Assembly: GCA_018401935.1 (NCBI GenBank)
Contig: JAGYJQ010000003.1
Location: 1 to 64,000, forward strand
DNA from: Balneolaceae bacterium
GTDB taxonomy: Bacteria; Bacteroidota; Rhodothermia; Balneolales; Balneolaceae
Length of the DNA stretch: 64,000 nucleotides
Direction of reading: 5' to 3'
Shown here: positions 9,801 through 17,354 of the stretch, piece by piece
How positions within the stretch are numbered: the first letter of the stretch is position 1
Layout: each line of letters starts with the position of its first letter
The notes under the pieces: generated by a model
The model's input: only the letters and a program-made list of their open reading frames with translations
Told to the model about the DNA's origin: nothing
Databases searched by the model: none
Position numbers and translations under genes: made by a program

Positions 9801-11027
9801 CACCCCGCCAGATATCGCCCGCGCGGAAAGCTCGACCCCGAGGAGGCTGGAATTATCAGACGCGCTTAGCACACGGACGCTAAACTCACCCGTTTCGACA
9901 TTATACTGAAAAAAGTGACTACTGGATGTAGTTCCACCACCCTTAGTATTATTGGAGACCACATTCCATTGATACCGACCACTCTTTAGGGTTTGTAGGG
10001 CAGGAAACTCAATCAAGTTATTAGTCGTAGTCCCTGACCAGATAGGAACCGTGACGTCAATACCTTGCTGTTTCATCACTTGAAAAAGATTGACCGTATA
10101 ATTAGAAGCCTCAGGAACATTGGTCCACTCAAACGTTATGGTCTCTTCTGCAAATAGTTCAACATTGTTATTCGGTCGTACAAGTGTTGTTTTAGGTACC
10201 GCATTTGGGTCAACGTAAATAAAAGGAACTATACCTCCAAATACCGGACTGGTGTATACTGGATTATTCTCTTCGTACACATTTAAAACCGTATAGCTAT
10301 ACTCTTGATTCGCATTTAACGGCGGAGCTTCGTCTGTGAAAGGAGATGCCCGATTAATATCACCATAATCAGCTGTCGTCGTTTTAGTGATGTATTGCCA
10401 AACTACGGTTGCGCCCTCAATGGTAATTCCACCTCCATCATCTTCTACTATATCGAAGGGTGTGCTGGACACAATTAACCAGTAGGATGGAACCCCAGAA
10501 ACCGCCGTCCATTGAAAGGTTGGGGTGGCATTGGTGGTATTTCCACGTGGAGCGATGATAGAGGGAGCCTCACCTGCCTCTATAATAATCTGGACTTCGT
10601 TGGAATAAAAGATACTTTCTGGATTAGCGGTGTAATCCTGTTGAATTTCCCCAGCGGTGCGAGCCGTTGAATTGGTGATTCGGGCAAAATATCGCCCTAC
10701 ACTAAGACCTATGTTATTAGGGACCAAATCGGTTCGGTTTCCATTGACGTCAAGTGATAGCGTCTGGTAGGTATTGGACGCCCTACCGATAATTAATTTT
10801 GCATTCCTACCTGTTAAATTCAATGCAGAAGCATCTAAATTAGTCCATTCTAGACGGAATTCTGCATCCTGTTTCAACAGCAGTTTTACTTCGTAATCCC
10901 CATCCGATTCCTGCGCGGTAGGTGGTTTCAGAATCATAGTTTGCGCTAATACCGTATCCATGAGCATAAAAAAGCTCATAAACAAAGCAATACATACCCA
11001 AATATATTGTGCAAATAGGTTGCGCAT
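3834..11027 (-). CDS. Giant surface protein with ~17 carboxypeptidase-regulatory-like repeats
   Basis: 2397 residues from the ATG at 11027; the frame extends to a TTG at 11048, but the ATG gives a clean signal peptide (29 residues ending TVLAQ). Order: an N-terminal beta-sandwich region with fibronectin/Ig-like segments (about 30-375, e.g. TFEWTNVPEASNYTVNLFQV); about 17 consecutive modules of roughly 85 residues (about 379-1845) of the carboxypeptidase-regulatory-like type, each with a VSGTV start, a DG.Y core, a G.Y.I..SK.GY strand and a loosely conserved tail; a BIG2-like and hydrophobic-strand region (about 1900-2200); and a C-terminal FlgD-Ig-like domain of about 110 residues (NGRYIIQIKAKDQSAEVVKL...VVLIK), used as a secretion/anchor tail in several T9SS phyla. 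Repeats are diverged, so this is an old array, not a recent expansion. First gene of an operon with PorV-like and barrel proteins. Likely a long adhesive or matrix stalk; ligand unknown. Confidence 0.8.
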   Translation of the reverse strand: MRNLFAQYIWVCIALFMSFFMLMDTVLAQTMILKPPTAQESDGDYEVKLLLKQDAEFRLEWTNLDASALNLTGRNAKLIIGRASNTYQTLSLDVNGNRTDLVPNNIGLSVGRYFARITNSTARTAGEIQQDYTANPESIFYSNEVQIIIEAGEAPSIIAPRGNTTNATPTFQWTAVSGVPSYWLIVSSTPFDIVEDDGGGITIEGATVVWQYITKTTTADYGDINRASPFTDEAPPLNANQEYSYTVLNVYEENNPVYTSPVFGGIVPFIYVDPNAVPKTTLVRPNNNVELFAEETITFEWTNVPEASNYTVNLFQVMKQQGIDVTVPIWSGTTTNNLIEFPALQTLKSGRYQWNVVSNNTKGGGTTSSSHFFQYNVETGEFSVRVLSASDNSSLLGVELSARAISGGVTPSLPYFVQSDSYSDSLVAGTYEFTAEKQGFETTSTTSVIRDQRTTYVQMQMNPLPSSVSGVVKDNAGQTVEDAVVRTVKSDDGSVKTTTTGVNGDYSLSLNQGSYTISVSKSGYISPSNRTVTLGLDEQKNLSDPFILTNDQATVSGTIFNEDGDAVSRATVRITNGSQQYEAQSNGSGAYQFTVSSGNWTISVEKIGFVKPEDATVSLSTGDILQSQDFTLTGNANQVTGFVRERITNEDGSTGLSPFGNVEVRAVPSVGTAISTTTSGNGQYTLSLKSGSYSIVALEENYASNQERELVIGIAVGETISGMDFEMVPNASSVSGTVSLPNGNGVSSATVSVLNVGTTQTNSSGYYSMSVPNGSHRISVSKTGLVSPSPKTVSLSAGQDLTGINFEMTPNAGSISGKVSSSGLALTNTQLRARNTSTSQVVSLTNGSDGSYTFNLQSGSWVILAQKTGFLADSSSTITIGPGQSVINQNFSLVENTFTLRGTVTDGTSAIRNASVSISDGDGFSQTTQTQINGTYAFSIPAGVNYTILVEKDGYKSASGTSGVQSAGSTRVSDFTLSSNPSSVAGTVNVSGGGILAGAKIYALNGSGQKVDSTTSKSDGTYVLGLNPNSYTLRVQKAGYTTAQKATTLSIGQNLTGVNFSVSENFVFISGSITDSEGNALNQVLVNASKTGGGGATAVSDAEGAYSFEGLVGGSYVISYSKTGYVSKEVAQTASDGATIRLDQQLTIKDGRVSGLVQDLSGAQLPEATVTATHSSGTTYTAIANAQGEYSLSSLELGDFTINATKTGYSSPADETFTLSAEETELTQLNIDGLVLNNAGITGAIEQEVTNAGIKGAEVSLIGREGNGSSFTVSDASGAYTISDMSPGSFLLIASKEGFESDTIGVVLTAGSTISEDVQLSPNIGSLAGKVTDKSGNALGFNVTVIASNDVNSYTTKSDAAGNFQFNEIENGTTYNLQTDIYREGYENGSLTESITAGESAATLSENLEVTVTQASITGTAGVAGATMRLINADTQEIIDLVQSNPSGNYSFTFLPAGNYLVQAQLLGYEFSPAQRGPIALGNKSSETANFTAQANIATLDVKVLSEGEALSNVDVSIISADTAIVLSQKSGSDGIARFSRIKATSYTIRASKTDFSSDPAQLVQVLQTGDSTTVSFTMISNNAQFSGRVVNSTGNGLSGVNIQATLVSTGQSFTALSNNSGQYSFDGVAAGIYKVKAEREGFTQDSVDVTLVDGDNKSVDNLVLAPRYVDVRGKVLLRSAGFEGASIRAQSSTSLSTLSDANGNYRFGTLPISIEEGDSTTYQFTVSSGVFSKTYTRVIKPDQVTQQIVLPDTYVPSGQITIRVNDGKDPLAGTELVFGVSGGQSQKIITGSEGIYASQSNLKQAEYTLSLFKEGYLYPENTIRIALETDTTVLDSTFSLPYVQLPVGDILADQPTAVSVVSPAGLELDNASVSAQLYYRVGSTGSFQSLTMQTIDGGSAGVDTLRATIPVQGTVDPITLYTSVQNIETEISYQSNQETITPLASGILSTVRITPGLKGKKIRLGDTYDLNVELRDGINESLQDKFEGDTTEGTVRWSLINNSSGIRLSTLEGTQATLETLAAGTYQFRVTTEYNGTSISETIDVEIQSMPIDSMVVSRPAKQISNASTHLFGYTAIDTSGSSVVLGNSLEWQVNPSAVGTVDNRGVFTPANNSTIGSFSVEVTDPVSGIQSKSDVVELVARILPEETYTLTNGSGMQLSLPEGSVEIPSQLSLGETVPPKTKKFVFAQGTDISYTVSDLIYILSFSGSPLMKEAVLTLPDDTTMTFNTGIREIGRFNFTTLQWELLEATQAKHSKSSVLRNNVETAGTVSISKLGQFAVMAENEPLGIKYAAVLPSPFSPEIAPLRIGYWLDSAYPPVKVDIQIVNMKGELVRTLLEDDLQQPGRYGSASSQKELLWDGKTDSGTWARNGRYIIQIKAKDQSAEVVKLLPVVLIK

Positions 11028-11083
11028 AAAACCCCAAAGATAAATCAAGATAATAACAAGTAGCGTTTTAGATAGCTAAATAG

Positions 11084-11115
11084 CCTGTACTTCAAACTAA
11101 CCTGTACTTCAAACT
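11084..11115. repeat. Tandem direct repeat, 15 bp, period 17
   Basis: CCTGTACTTCAAACT occurs at 11084-11098 and again at 11101-11115. The array is 57 bp upstream of the giant protein's ATG, in its 5' region. Two helical-turn-spaced copies could be activator or repressor sites; a local duplication is the alternative. Confidence 0.7.
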
Positions 11116-11329
11116 TTGTGACTAAATTAACTATTTATAATGGAGCCAACAAATTAAGCTATTTATTTGTAACTGCAAATGCTTGATTTTAGTATTCATA
11201 CTGTTTTTTATAAAATGAGAATTCGAAGAAATCAAAAAAATCACACTTTTTTTGTAACAAATAGTCATAAATCGACTCCTTATTAGTGTGAATAAGTAAA
11301 ATTAAACCAATAAGCACGAATAAATAGTC

Positions 11330-11356
11330 AGTTTACACCTTAATTAGTTTACACCT
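11330..11356. repeat. Direct repeat AGTTTACACCT, spacing 16
   Basis: AGTTTACACCT at 11330-11340 and 11346-11356. A nearby dyad GATAGT-N6-ACTATC sits at 11374-11391. All lie upstream of the orphan terminator and could belong to a promoter or a small transcript. Confidence 0.6.
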
Positions 11357-11432
11357 CAAGACTGAATTAACTCGATAGTAACTAAACTATCTTGAACAAC
11401 GAATCACTCAACCTTTTTTAATTGTACCCCAG

Positions 11433-11468
11433 GCCTCATCTTGGTTGAACCCGATGAGGCTTTTTTTT
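11433..11468 (+). terminator. Strong rho-independent terminator without upstream protein gene
   Basis: GCCTCATC (11433-11440), 12-nt loop, GATGAGGC (11453-11460), then eight T. This is a textbook intrinsic terminator in the plus direction. No plus-strand coding gene precedes it in the 400 bp back to the divergent giant-protein start, so it must end either a small RNA or a leader transcript of the ABC operon, whose ATG is 125 bp further on. Confidence 0.8.
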
Positions 11469-11593
11469 CATTTTTCAAAATAAAAATGAACCTGATGTGA
11501 CAAACACAGATTAACAACGTAAATATTCGTTCTAAACAAAGAAAATGGTATTTTAAAGGGCTTTTATAACAGCCATGATATTTATACGCACCT

Positions 11594-12508
11594 ATGGAAT
11601 TACATCTTTCACATTTATCTAAAACGTACTCAAATGGAGTTCAAGCCTTAAATGACGTCTCCATTACGATATCCAATGGTATGTTTGGCCTGCTAGGCCC
11701 TAACGGAGCTGGTAAATCAACCCTTATGCGAACCATCGCTACCCTGCAAGAAGCCGATACAGGGGAAGCACGACTAGGCGATATTGATTTATTTAGTGAG
11801 CCCATAGAATTGCGTAAGATATTAGGCTATCTACCACAGAGTTTTGGGGTGTATCCTAAAATGAACGCCTATGATTTGTTGCATTACATGGGAGAGCTTA
11901 AAGGTATTTCAAATAAGAAAGAGCGGGATCGTATAGTGGCTTCTGCGCTTGAACTCACCAATTTATACGATGTAAGGTTTAAAGAAGTGGCGGGTTATTC
12001 CGGGGGGATGAAACAGCGTTTTGGTATAGCCCAATTGCTCCTGAACAAACCAAAACTCATCATTGTAGACGAACCCACCGCTGGTTTAGACCCAGCAGAG
12101 CGCCAACGATTCTTGAACGTTCTCAGGGAAATTGGCACCGATAACATTGTGATTTTTTCTACTCACATTGTGGATGATGTCAAAGAATTATGTACCGATA
12201 TGGCCATTATGAATGGGGGAGAAATTCTACTCCATAACACTCCAAAAAAAGCCGTTTCGTCCATCGAAGGATGTATTTGGGGGGCTAATGTTCTCCGCGA
12301 CGAGCTTGAGCGCTATGAAGAACAGTTTTCTGTAATCTCCTCTGGCTTTAATGATGACAATAGTTTATTTGTCCGGGTATTTGCTACCGAACAACCCGCA
12401 GAGGATTTTGAGGCGAAACAACCAAATTTAGAAGACGCCTATTTTGTTGCTTTAAAGCAGCTCGAACCGCATGAACCAGAAGGAAAAATATACGAGGAAG
12501 AGGGCTAA
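11594..12508 (+). CDS. ABC transporter ATP-binding protein
   Basis: 304 residues. All nucleotide-binding motifs are present: Walker A GLLGPNGAGKST (about residues 32-43), Q-loop near LPQSFGVYPK, signature YSGGMKQR (about 136-143), Walker B LIIVDEPTAGLDP (about 155-167) and the switch His in FSTHIVDDV. Length and the C-terminal extension after the core fit the ABC-2 export type (CcmA/NatA-like). It ends with TAATG, the stop sharing a base with the start of the permease/peptidase gene, so the two are coupled and form one transporter. The ATPase is cytoplasmic. The transported substrate cannot be told from sequence. Confidence 0.95.
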   Translation: MELHLSHLSKTYSNGVQALNDVSITISNGMFGLLGPNGAGKSTLMRTIATLQEADTGEARLGDIDLFSEPIELRKILGYLPQSFGVYPKMNAYDLLHYMGELKGISNKKERDRIVASALELTNLYDVRFKEVAGYSGGMKQRFGIAQLLLNKPKLIIVDEPTAGLDPAERQRFLNVLREIGTDNIVIFSTHIVDDVKELCTDMAIMNGGEILLHNTPKKAVSSIEGCIWGANVLRDELERYEEQFSVISSGFNDDNSLFVRVFATEQPAEDFEAKQPNLEDAYFVALKQLEPHEPEGKIYEEEG

Positions 12509-15500
12509 TGGGTTCTTTTATTACCATTTTTCTTTTTGAACTAACACAGTGGTTTAAGCGCCCGAGTTACTATGTGTACCTATCGGTGATGTTTTTTCTG
12601 GCCATGTTTTTGATGGCGAGCTCCGCGGGTATTTTTGATGCTATTTCGGTTTCTGTGAATTCAGCCACAATTGCTAATTCTCCCTCGGCAATTAATGGGC
12701 TGTTGAATTCCATGAATGTATTTATTTTTTTCCTGCTCCCAGCCTTAATAGGTGGGACCATTTACAAGGATTTTAAACACGAGATGCACTCGGTATTGTT
12801 TTCGTATCCTTTTGGTACAGGATCGTATCTTTTTGGGAAATTTTTAGGTGGCTACATGGCAACATTAGGGGTTTTAGTAGCTGCCACTTTGGGTATTATT
12901 ATCGGAACTTTTCTACCGGGCACCAATCCCGATTTACTTGCTCCTTTTGCCTTTAGTGCCTACACGCAGTCCTTCTGGATGTATTTAATCCCAAATACCT
13001 TTTTCTTAGGTGCCTTTGTATTTGCTGTGGTGACCTTTACGCGTAGTATTAGTGTAGGATTTCTGGCTATACTAGGCCTCATTATTGTTCAAACCATTGC
13101 TGACACACTATTGACCGATTTGGACAATAAAATAGTAGCAGCCATGTTGGACCCTTTTGGGTTTAATGCCAACGTAATTTATACCGAATATTGGACCGTG
13201 TACGATCAGAATGAAAACCCGCTGCCTTGGGAAAAATGGGTGATTTGGAACCGGTTATTGTGGTCCATAATTGGAGCAGGTATTTTTGCAGGGGTGTTTG
13301 CAAAATTTAAATTCCACCAACAAGCCCTTAGCATACGGTGGCCTTGGCAGAAAAGAGGCGAGACCGAAACCAAGAAGAATTTTGGAGTGATTGGCCGGGT
13401 TAGCTTGCCCTCGGTATCGCTGAGATTTGATAATAAAGAAGCGATAAGGCGTCTATGGTTAATGGCCAAGAACGATGTAGGCTACATTATAAAAAGTTGG
13501 CCGTTTATCATTATTGTGATTTTAGCCATGCTGTTTTCTCTTATCAGCATAACCACCGGCAGTGAAATTTATGGTACGCAAACCTTACCCGTAACCTGGC
13601 AAATGCTAGAATTACCAGGCACCTTCTTTGGGCTTTTCATTAATTTGTTGACCTTCTTGTATGCCGGCATGGTGCTACAGCGTGACCACACAACTGGAAT
13701 GGCTTCATTATTGCATAGCACCCCTATTCCTACTTGGGTACTACTCGGGTCAAAATTATTGGCCATCAGTGTCATGCAAATTATATTGCTATCAACAGTA
13801 ATGGTCTTAGGAATGGCTATTCAGACCTACCAAGGCTATTACCACTTTGAAATAGGTTTGTATCTAACCCAACTCTTTGGCATTCAGTTTGTCCACCTAT
13901 TCATTTGGTCTTTATTGGCCCTATTCATTCATACGCTGTTCAAAAACTATTTTGTAGGCTTTTTTATTCTTCTTTTGGTATCCATTGGGCTTAGCTTTTC
14001 GTCTCAAATTGGCTTAGAGCAAATGATCTTTAAGTTCAATCAAGCACCGGCAACCCCCTACTCAGATATGAATGGGTACGGGCATTACCTATCGGGCTAT
14101 TTTGGGTATAAAATGTATTGGTTGGCTCTAGGGCTAAGTTTGTATATAATGGCGCTTTGGTTGTTTCCGCGGGGATCATATCCATCTTGGAAAGAACGTT
14201 GGCAGATAGCAAAGCAGCGAAGCAATGCAGCAAACGTGAGCATAGTTGCCGGCCTGTTGGTGTTTTTCTTAAGTATGGGGTCGTACATTTATTACGTAGA
14301 TAATATCAAGTATGACCGGCAATCCTCCAAAGAACAAGAGGCATCAGCGGCTGAGTGGGAAAAGACCTATGGAAAATACCGCTCCATTCCACAGCCAAGG
14401 ATTACCGCTTCGTACATTGAAATGGACCTGTATCCTGAAACTCGTGACCTGGTGGTTCGTGGTAGTTATACCTTAAAAAACAAAACCGCTGTTACCATTG
14501 ATTCCATTCATATTGACCATGGTAATTTAAAAACTGATTTTAGCTTTAACAGAGTTTTTGAACGCGTACTGGAAGACAGTGTGTTTAACTACGATATCTT
14601 CACCGTCTATCCCCCTCTTGAGCCTGGTGATTCAATTAGATTCGAGTTTGAATTAGCCAATACACCCAACGAATGGCTACGTAATAATTCACCGGTATTG
14701 GGTAACGGAACCTTTCTAAACAACAGTATTCTACCACGAATCGGGTATAACCCAGCTGGAGAACTTATTGGTAGCGAATCTAGGTCAAAGTTTAACCTAC
14801 CGCCTAAAGATCGTATGCCCGACGCAACGGATTCTTTAGCACGTATGAATAACTATATTTCGTATGATGCCGATTGGATTGATTTCGAAACCATCATAAG
14901 CACCGACTCCAAACAAATTGCCATAGCCCCCGGTTATCTAGAAAAGGAGTGGATGGATAATGGCCGTCGCTATTTCCACTATAAAATGGACAGCCCTATT
15001 CTGAATTTTTATTCCTTTATTTCTGCAGAATTTTCCACTGCCCAAGATTACTGGCTTCGAACAAATGGTGACACGGTTGCCATTGAAATATACCATCATC
15101 CCGCGCATAATTATAATGTCGAGCGAATGATCAAAGGCATAAAAAAAGCCTTGGACTATAGCACCCAAGAATTCTCGCCCTACCAGCACCGGCAAGTTCG
15201 TGTCATTGAATTCCCTCGAACTAGCGGTGGTTTCGCTCAGTCGTTTGCTAACACCATTCCATACTCAGAAGCCATTGGCTTTATCGCAGCAGTGGATGAG
15301 GAAGATGAATCGGGAGTGGATTATCCTTTTAGTGTTACCGCTCACGAAGTAGCTCATCAATGGTGGGCCCATCAGGTCATAGGAGCGAATGTAAAAGGGG
15401 CTACGCTTATGTCGGAGAGTATGTCAGAATATGTCTCACTAAAAGTGCTAGAGCGCGAATATGGTGAGGATAAAATGCGCATATTTTTAAAGGACGCCTT

Positions 15501-16209
15501 GGATCGTTATTTAGCAGGACGCGCCTTTGAAGGTATCAAAGAGCGACCTTTAATGTATAATGAAAACCAGCAGTATATCCATTACAACAAAGGATCCTTG
15601 GTACTTTATGCGCTAAGTGATTATTTGGGCGAAGAAACATTGAATAAGGCTATCCAGTTATACCTGAACAAGGTGGCTTTCCAAGAAGCCCCTTACACCA
15701 TTGCAGAAGAATTTGTGGATGAAATCGCCATGGCCACCCCAGATAGCCTTGATTATCTTATCCATGATTTGTTCCGAACCATTACCCTCTACGATAATCG
15801 GATAGATAAAGCGGAATGGTGGATGAATCCGGACAGTACCTATGAGGTTGAGTTTACACTACTAGCAGCTAAGTATGAGAGTGACGAAAAAGGAAAACGA
15901 CGCTATAAAGATGCTGCTGGAGACAGTTTACTATTGGAAAAAGAAGAACTTCGAAGACCCATCCAATCTCTTCCCCTTCGCGATTATATAGATGTGGGTA
16001 TTTTCACCAAAGATTCGCAAGGGCAAGATTCTGTGATTTATTTGCAGAAACATCGATTTAACCAAATCGAAAATACCTTACGATTCACGGTTGGCGCCGA
16101 ACCATCAGAAGTAGGCATAGACCCCTATAATAAACTCATTGATACCCAGTCGATGGACAACAGACGGGACGTATTGTTACGCAAAGAAACAGCAGAAATC
16201 TTGGAATAA
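12508..16209 (+). CDS. ABC permease fused to M1-family aminopeptidase domain
   Basis: 1233 residues. The N-terminal half is two ABC-2-type permease segments with many membrane helices (about 10-260 and 330-560), e.g. VYLSVMFFLAMFLMASSAG. A further helix near 573-592 is followed by a soluble C-terminal domain with the zinc metallopeptidase motif HEVAHQWW (H946, E947, H950) and a downstream Glu in LMSESMSEY, as in M1 aminopeptidases. The canonical GAMEN motif is not seen; TSGGFAQSF stands in that position. Such ABC permease/M1 fusions are a recognised but poorly studied class in Bacteroidota-type genomes. The peptidase is probably on the far side of the membrane from the ATPase. One transporter with the preceding ATPase is certain by overlap; the coupling of peptide cleavage and transport is inferred. 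Confidence 0.9.
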   Translation: MGSFITIFLFELTQWFKRPSYYVYLSVMFFLAMFLMASSAGIFDAISVSVNSATIANSPSAINGLLNSMNVFIFFLLPALIGGTIYKDFKHEMHSVLFSYPFGTGSYLFGKFLGGYMATLGVLVAATLGIIIGTFLPGTNPDLLAPFAFSAYTQSFWMYLIPNTFFLGAFVFAVVTFTRSISVGFLAILGLIIVQTIADTLLTDLDNKIVAAMLDPFGFNANVIYTEYWTVYDQNENPLPWEKWVIWNRLLWSIIGAGIFAGVFAKFKFHQQALSIRWPWQKRGETETKKNFGVIGRVSLPSVSLRFDNKEAIRRLWLMAKNDVGYIIKSWPFIIIVILAMLFSLISITTGSEIYGTQTLPVTWQMLELPGTFFGLFINLLTFLYAGMVLQRDHTTGMASLLHSTPIPTWVLLGSKLLAISVMQIILLSTVMVLGMAIQTYQGYYHFEIGLYLTQLFGIQFVHLFIWSLLALFIHTLFKNYFVGFFILLLVSIGLSFSSQIGLEQMIFKFNQAPATPYSDMNGYGHYLSGYFGYKMYWLALGLSLYIMALWLFPRGSYPSWKERWQIAKQRSNAANVSIVAGLLVFFLSMGSYIYYVDNIKYDRQSSKEQEASAAEWEKTYGKYRSIPQPRITASYIEMDLYPETRDLVVRGSYTLKNKTAVTIDSIHIDHGNLKTDFSFNRVFERVLEDSVFNYDIFTVYPPLEPGDSIRFEFELANTPNEWLRNNSPVLGNGTFLNNSILPRIGYNPAGELIGSESRSKFNLPPKDRMPDATDSLARMNNYISYDADWIDFETIISTDSKQIAIAPGYLEKEWMDNGRRYFHYKMDSPILNFYSFISAEFSTAQDYWLRTNGDTVAIEIYHHPAHNYNVERMIKGIKKALDYSTQEFSPYQHRQVRVIEFPRTSGGFAQSFANTIPYSEAIGFIAAVDEEDESGVDYPFSVTAHEVAHQWWAHQVIGANVKGATLMSESMSEYVSLKVLEREYGEDKMRIFLKDALDRYLAGRAFEGIKERPLMYNENQQYIHYNKGSLVLYALSDYLGEETLNKAIQLYLNKVAFQEAPYTIAEEFVDEIAMATPDSLDYLIHDLFRTITLYDNRIDKAEWWMNPDSTYEVEFTLLAAKYESDEKGKRRYKDAAGDSLLLEKEELRRPIQSLPLRDYIDVGIFTKDSQGQDSVIYLQKHRFNQIENTLRFTVGAEPSEVGIDPYNKLIDTQSMDNRRDVLLRKETAEILE

Positions 16210-16222
16210 TCGCTAATAACAG

Positions 16223-17284
16223 CTAATCTTTTAGTCCTAATATCTGCCGATTAAGCGTTCGATCTACTCCACCGCCACCAGCAAAGTCATCGAAAGCTTT
16301 TTCAGTAGCTTCAATAATATGATCTTGTATGAAGGAAGCACCCTCTCGTGCGCCTTGCTCAGGAGACTTGATACAACATTCCCATTCTAGTACCGCCCAA
16401 CCATCGAATCCGTATTCCGTTAGTTTGGTGAAAATTCCTTTAAAGTCTACCTGACCATCTCCGGGTGATCGGTAACGACCCGCTCTATCTCTCCAGTCTC
16501 CGTACCCACCGAAGGTTCCTTTTTTTCCTGTTGGATTGAACTCTGAGTCCTTTACATGAAAGGCTTTAATGAATTCATGATAATGATCGATGTAGGCTAG
16601 ATAATCGAGTTGCTGCAATACAAAATGCGAGGGATCATACAATATACTCACCGCTTTGTGATTGTTTGTTGCCGCTAAAAATCGCTCGAAAGTAACCCCA
16701 TCGTGTATATCCTCTACTGGATGAACCTCATAACAGCAAGCCACCCCATTATCTTCAAACACATCCAAAATGGGAATCCAACGCTTAGCAAGTTCAGCGA
16801 AGCCCTCATCAATGAGTCCCTTAGGCTGTTGTGGCCATGGATGAACCATTGGCCAAAGTAAAGACCCAGAAAAGGTGGCATGCGCGGTTAACCCAAGGCG
16901 CCGGCTGGCTATCGCAGCCTTCTTTACTTGATCAATAGCCCACTCTCGTCGTGCGGGTTCATTACCTTTTAGTGGTTCGGGAGCAAATACATCGAACATA
17001 GTGTCGTGAGCAGGATGGGTTGCGACCAATTGGCCTTGTATATGAGTGGATAACTCCGTGATTTCAAGGCCATAAGAGCCTACTTTGCCTTTAAGTTCGT
17101 CGCAGTAATCTTGACTTTCAGCTGCGGTATCCAAATCAATCATAAAATCTACGTTACTTGGGATTTGAACTCCTTTGTACCCTAGATCAGCCGCCCATTG
17201 GCATAAACCATCCAGTGAATTAAACGGTGCAGATGAGTCAATAAACTGTGCAAAAAAAATGGCTGGGCCTTTAATAGTTTTCAT
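16223..17284 (-). CDS. Sugar phosphate isomerase/epimerase-like TIM-barrel protein
   Basis: 353 residues, xylose-isomerase-like TIM barrel (AP-endonuclease family 2). Putative metal ligands appear in the usual strand-end positions: Glu in CYEVHP, Asp/His in DPSHF, His in FHVKDSE and Glu in VLEWECC. No signal peptide, so cytoplasmic. It is last of a three-gene minus-strand unit with a Gfo/Idh/MocA oxidoreductase and an NHS-type MFS transporter, an arrangement common in T9SS phyla for import and modification of glycosides, perhaps through 3-keto sugars. The precise sugar is unknown. An imperfect inverted repeat (TTAACGAA/TTCGTGTTAA, 17291-17311) sits directly upstream. Confidence 0.8.
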   Translation of the reverse strand: MKTIKGPAIFFAQFIDSSAPFNSLDGLCQWAADLGYKGVQIPSNVDFMIDLDTAAESQDYCDELKGKVGSYGLEITELSTHIQGQLVATHPAHDTMFDVFAPEPLKGNEPARREWAIDQVKKAAIASRRLGLTAHATFSGSLLWPMVHPWPQQPKGLIDEGFAELAKRWIPILDVFEDNGVACCYEVHPVEDIHDGVTFERFLAATNNHKAVSILYDPSHFVLQQLDYLAYIDHYHEFIKAFHVKDSEFNPTGKKGTFGGYGDWRDRAGRYRSPGDGQVDFKGIFTKLTEYGFDGWAVLEWECCIKSPEQGAREGASFIQDHIIEATEKAFDDFAGGGGVDRTLNRQILGLKD

Positions 17285-17354
17285 ATCGATTTAACGAAGT
17301 ATTCGTGTTAAAATTAAATGACAGAGTGCCTGAAGAAATCCATTCCTCGAAACG

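Larger units (their letters stand above)
11028..11593. other. Divergent intergenic region, 566 bp
   Basis: Lies between the giant-protein operon (minus) and the ABC operon (plus), so it must hold both promoters. No credible protein gene. It contains a 15-bp tandem direct repeat (11084-11115), an 11-bp direct repeat (11330-11356), a small dyad (11374-11391) and a strong plus-strand terminator (11433-11468) that has no plus-strand protein gene before it. Confidence 0.7.
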
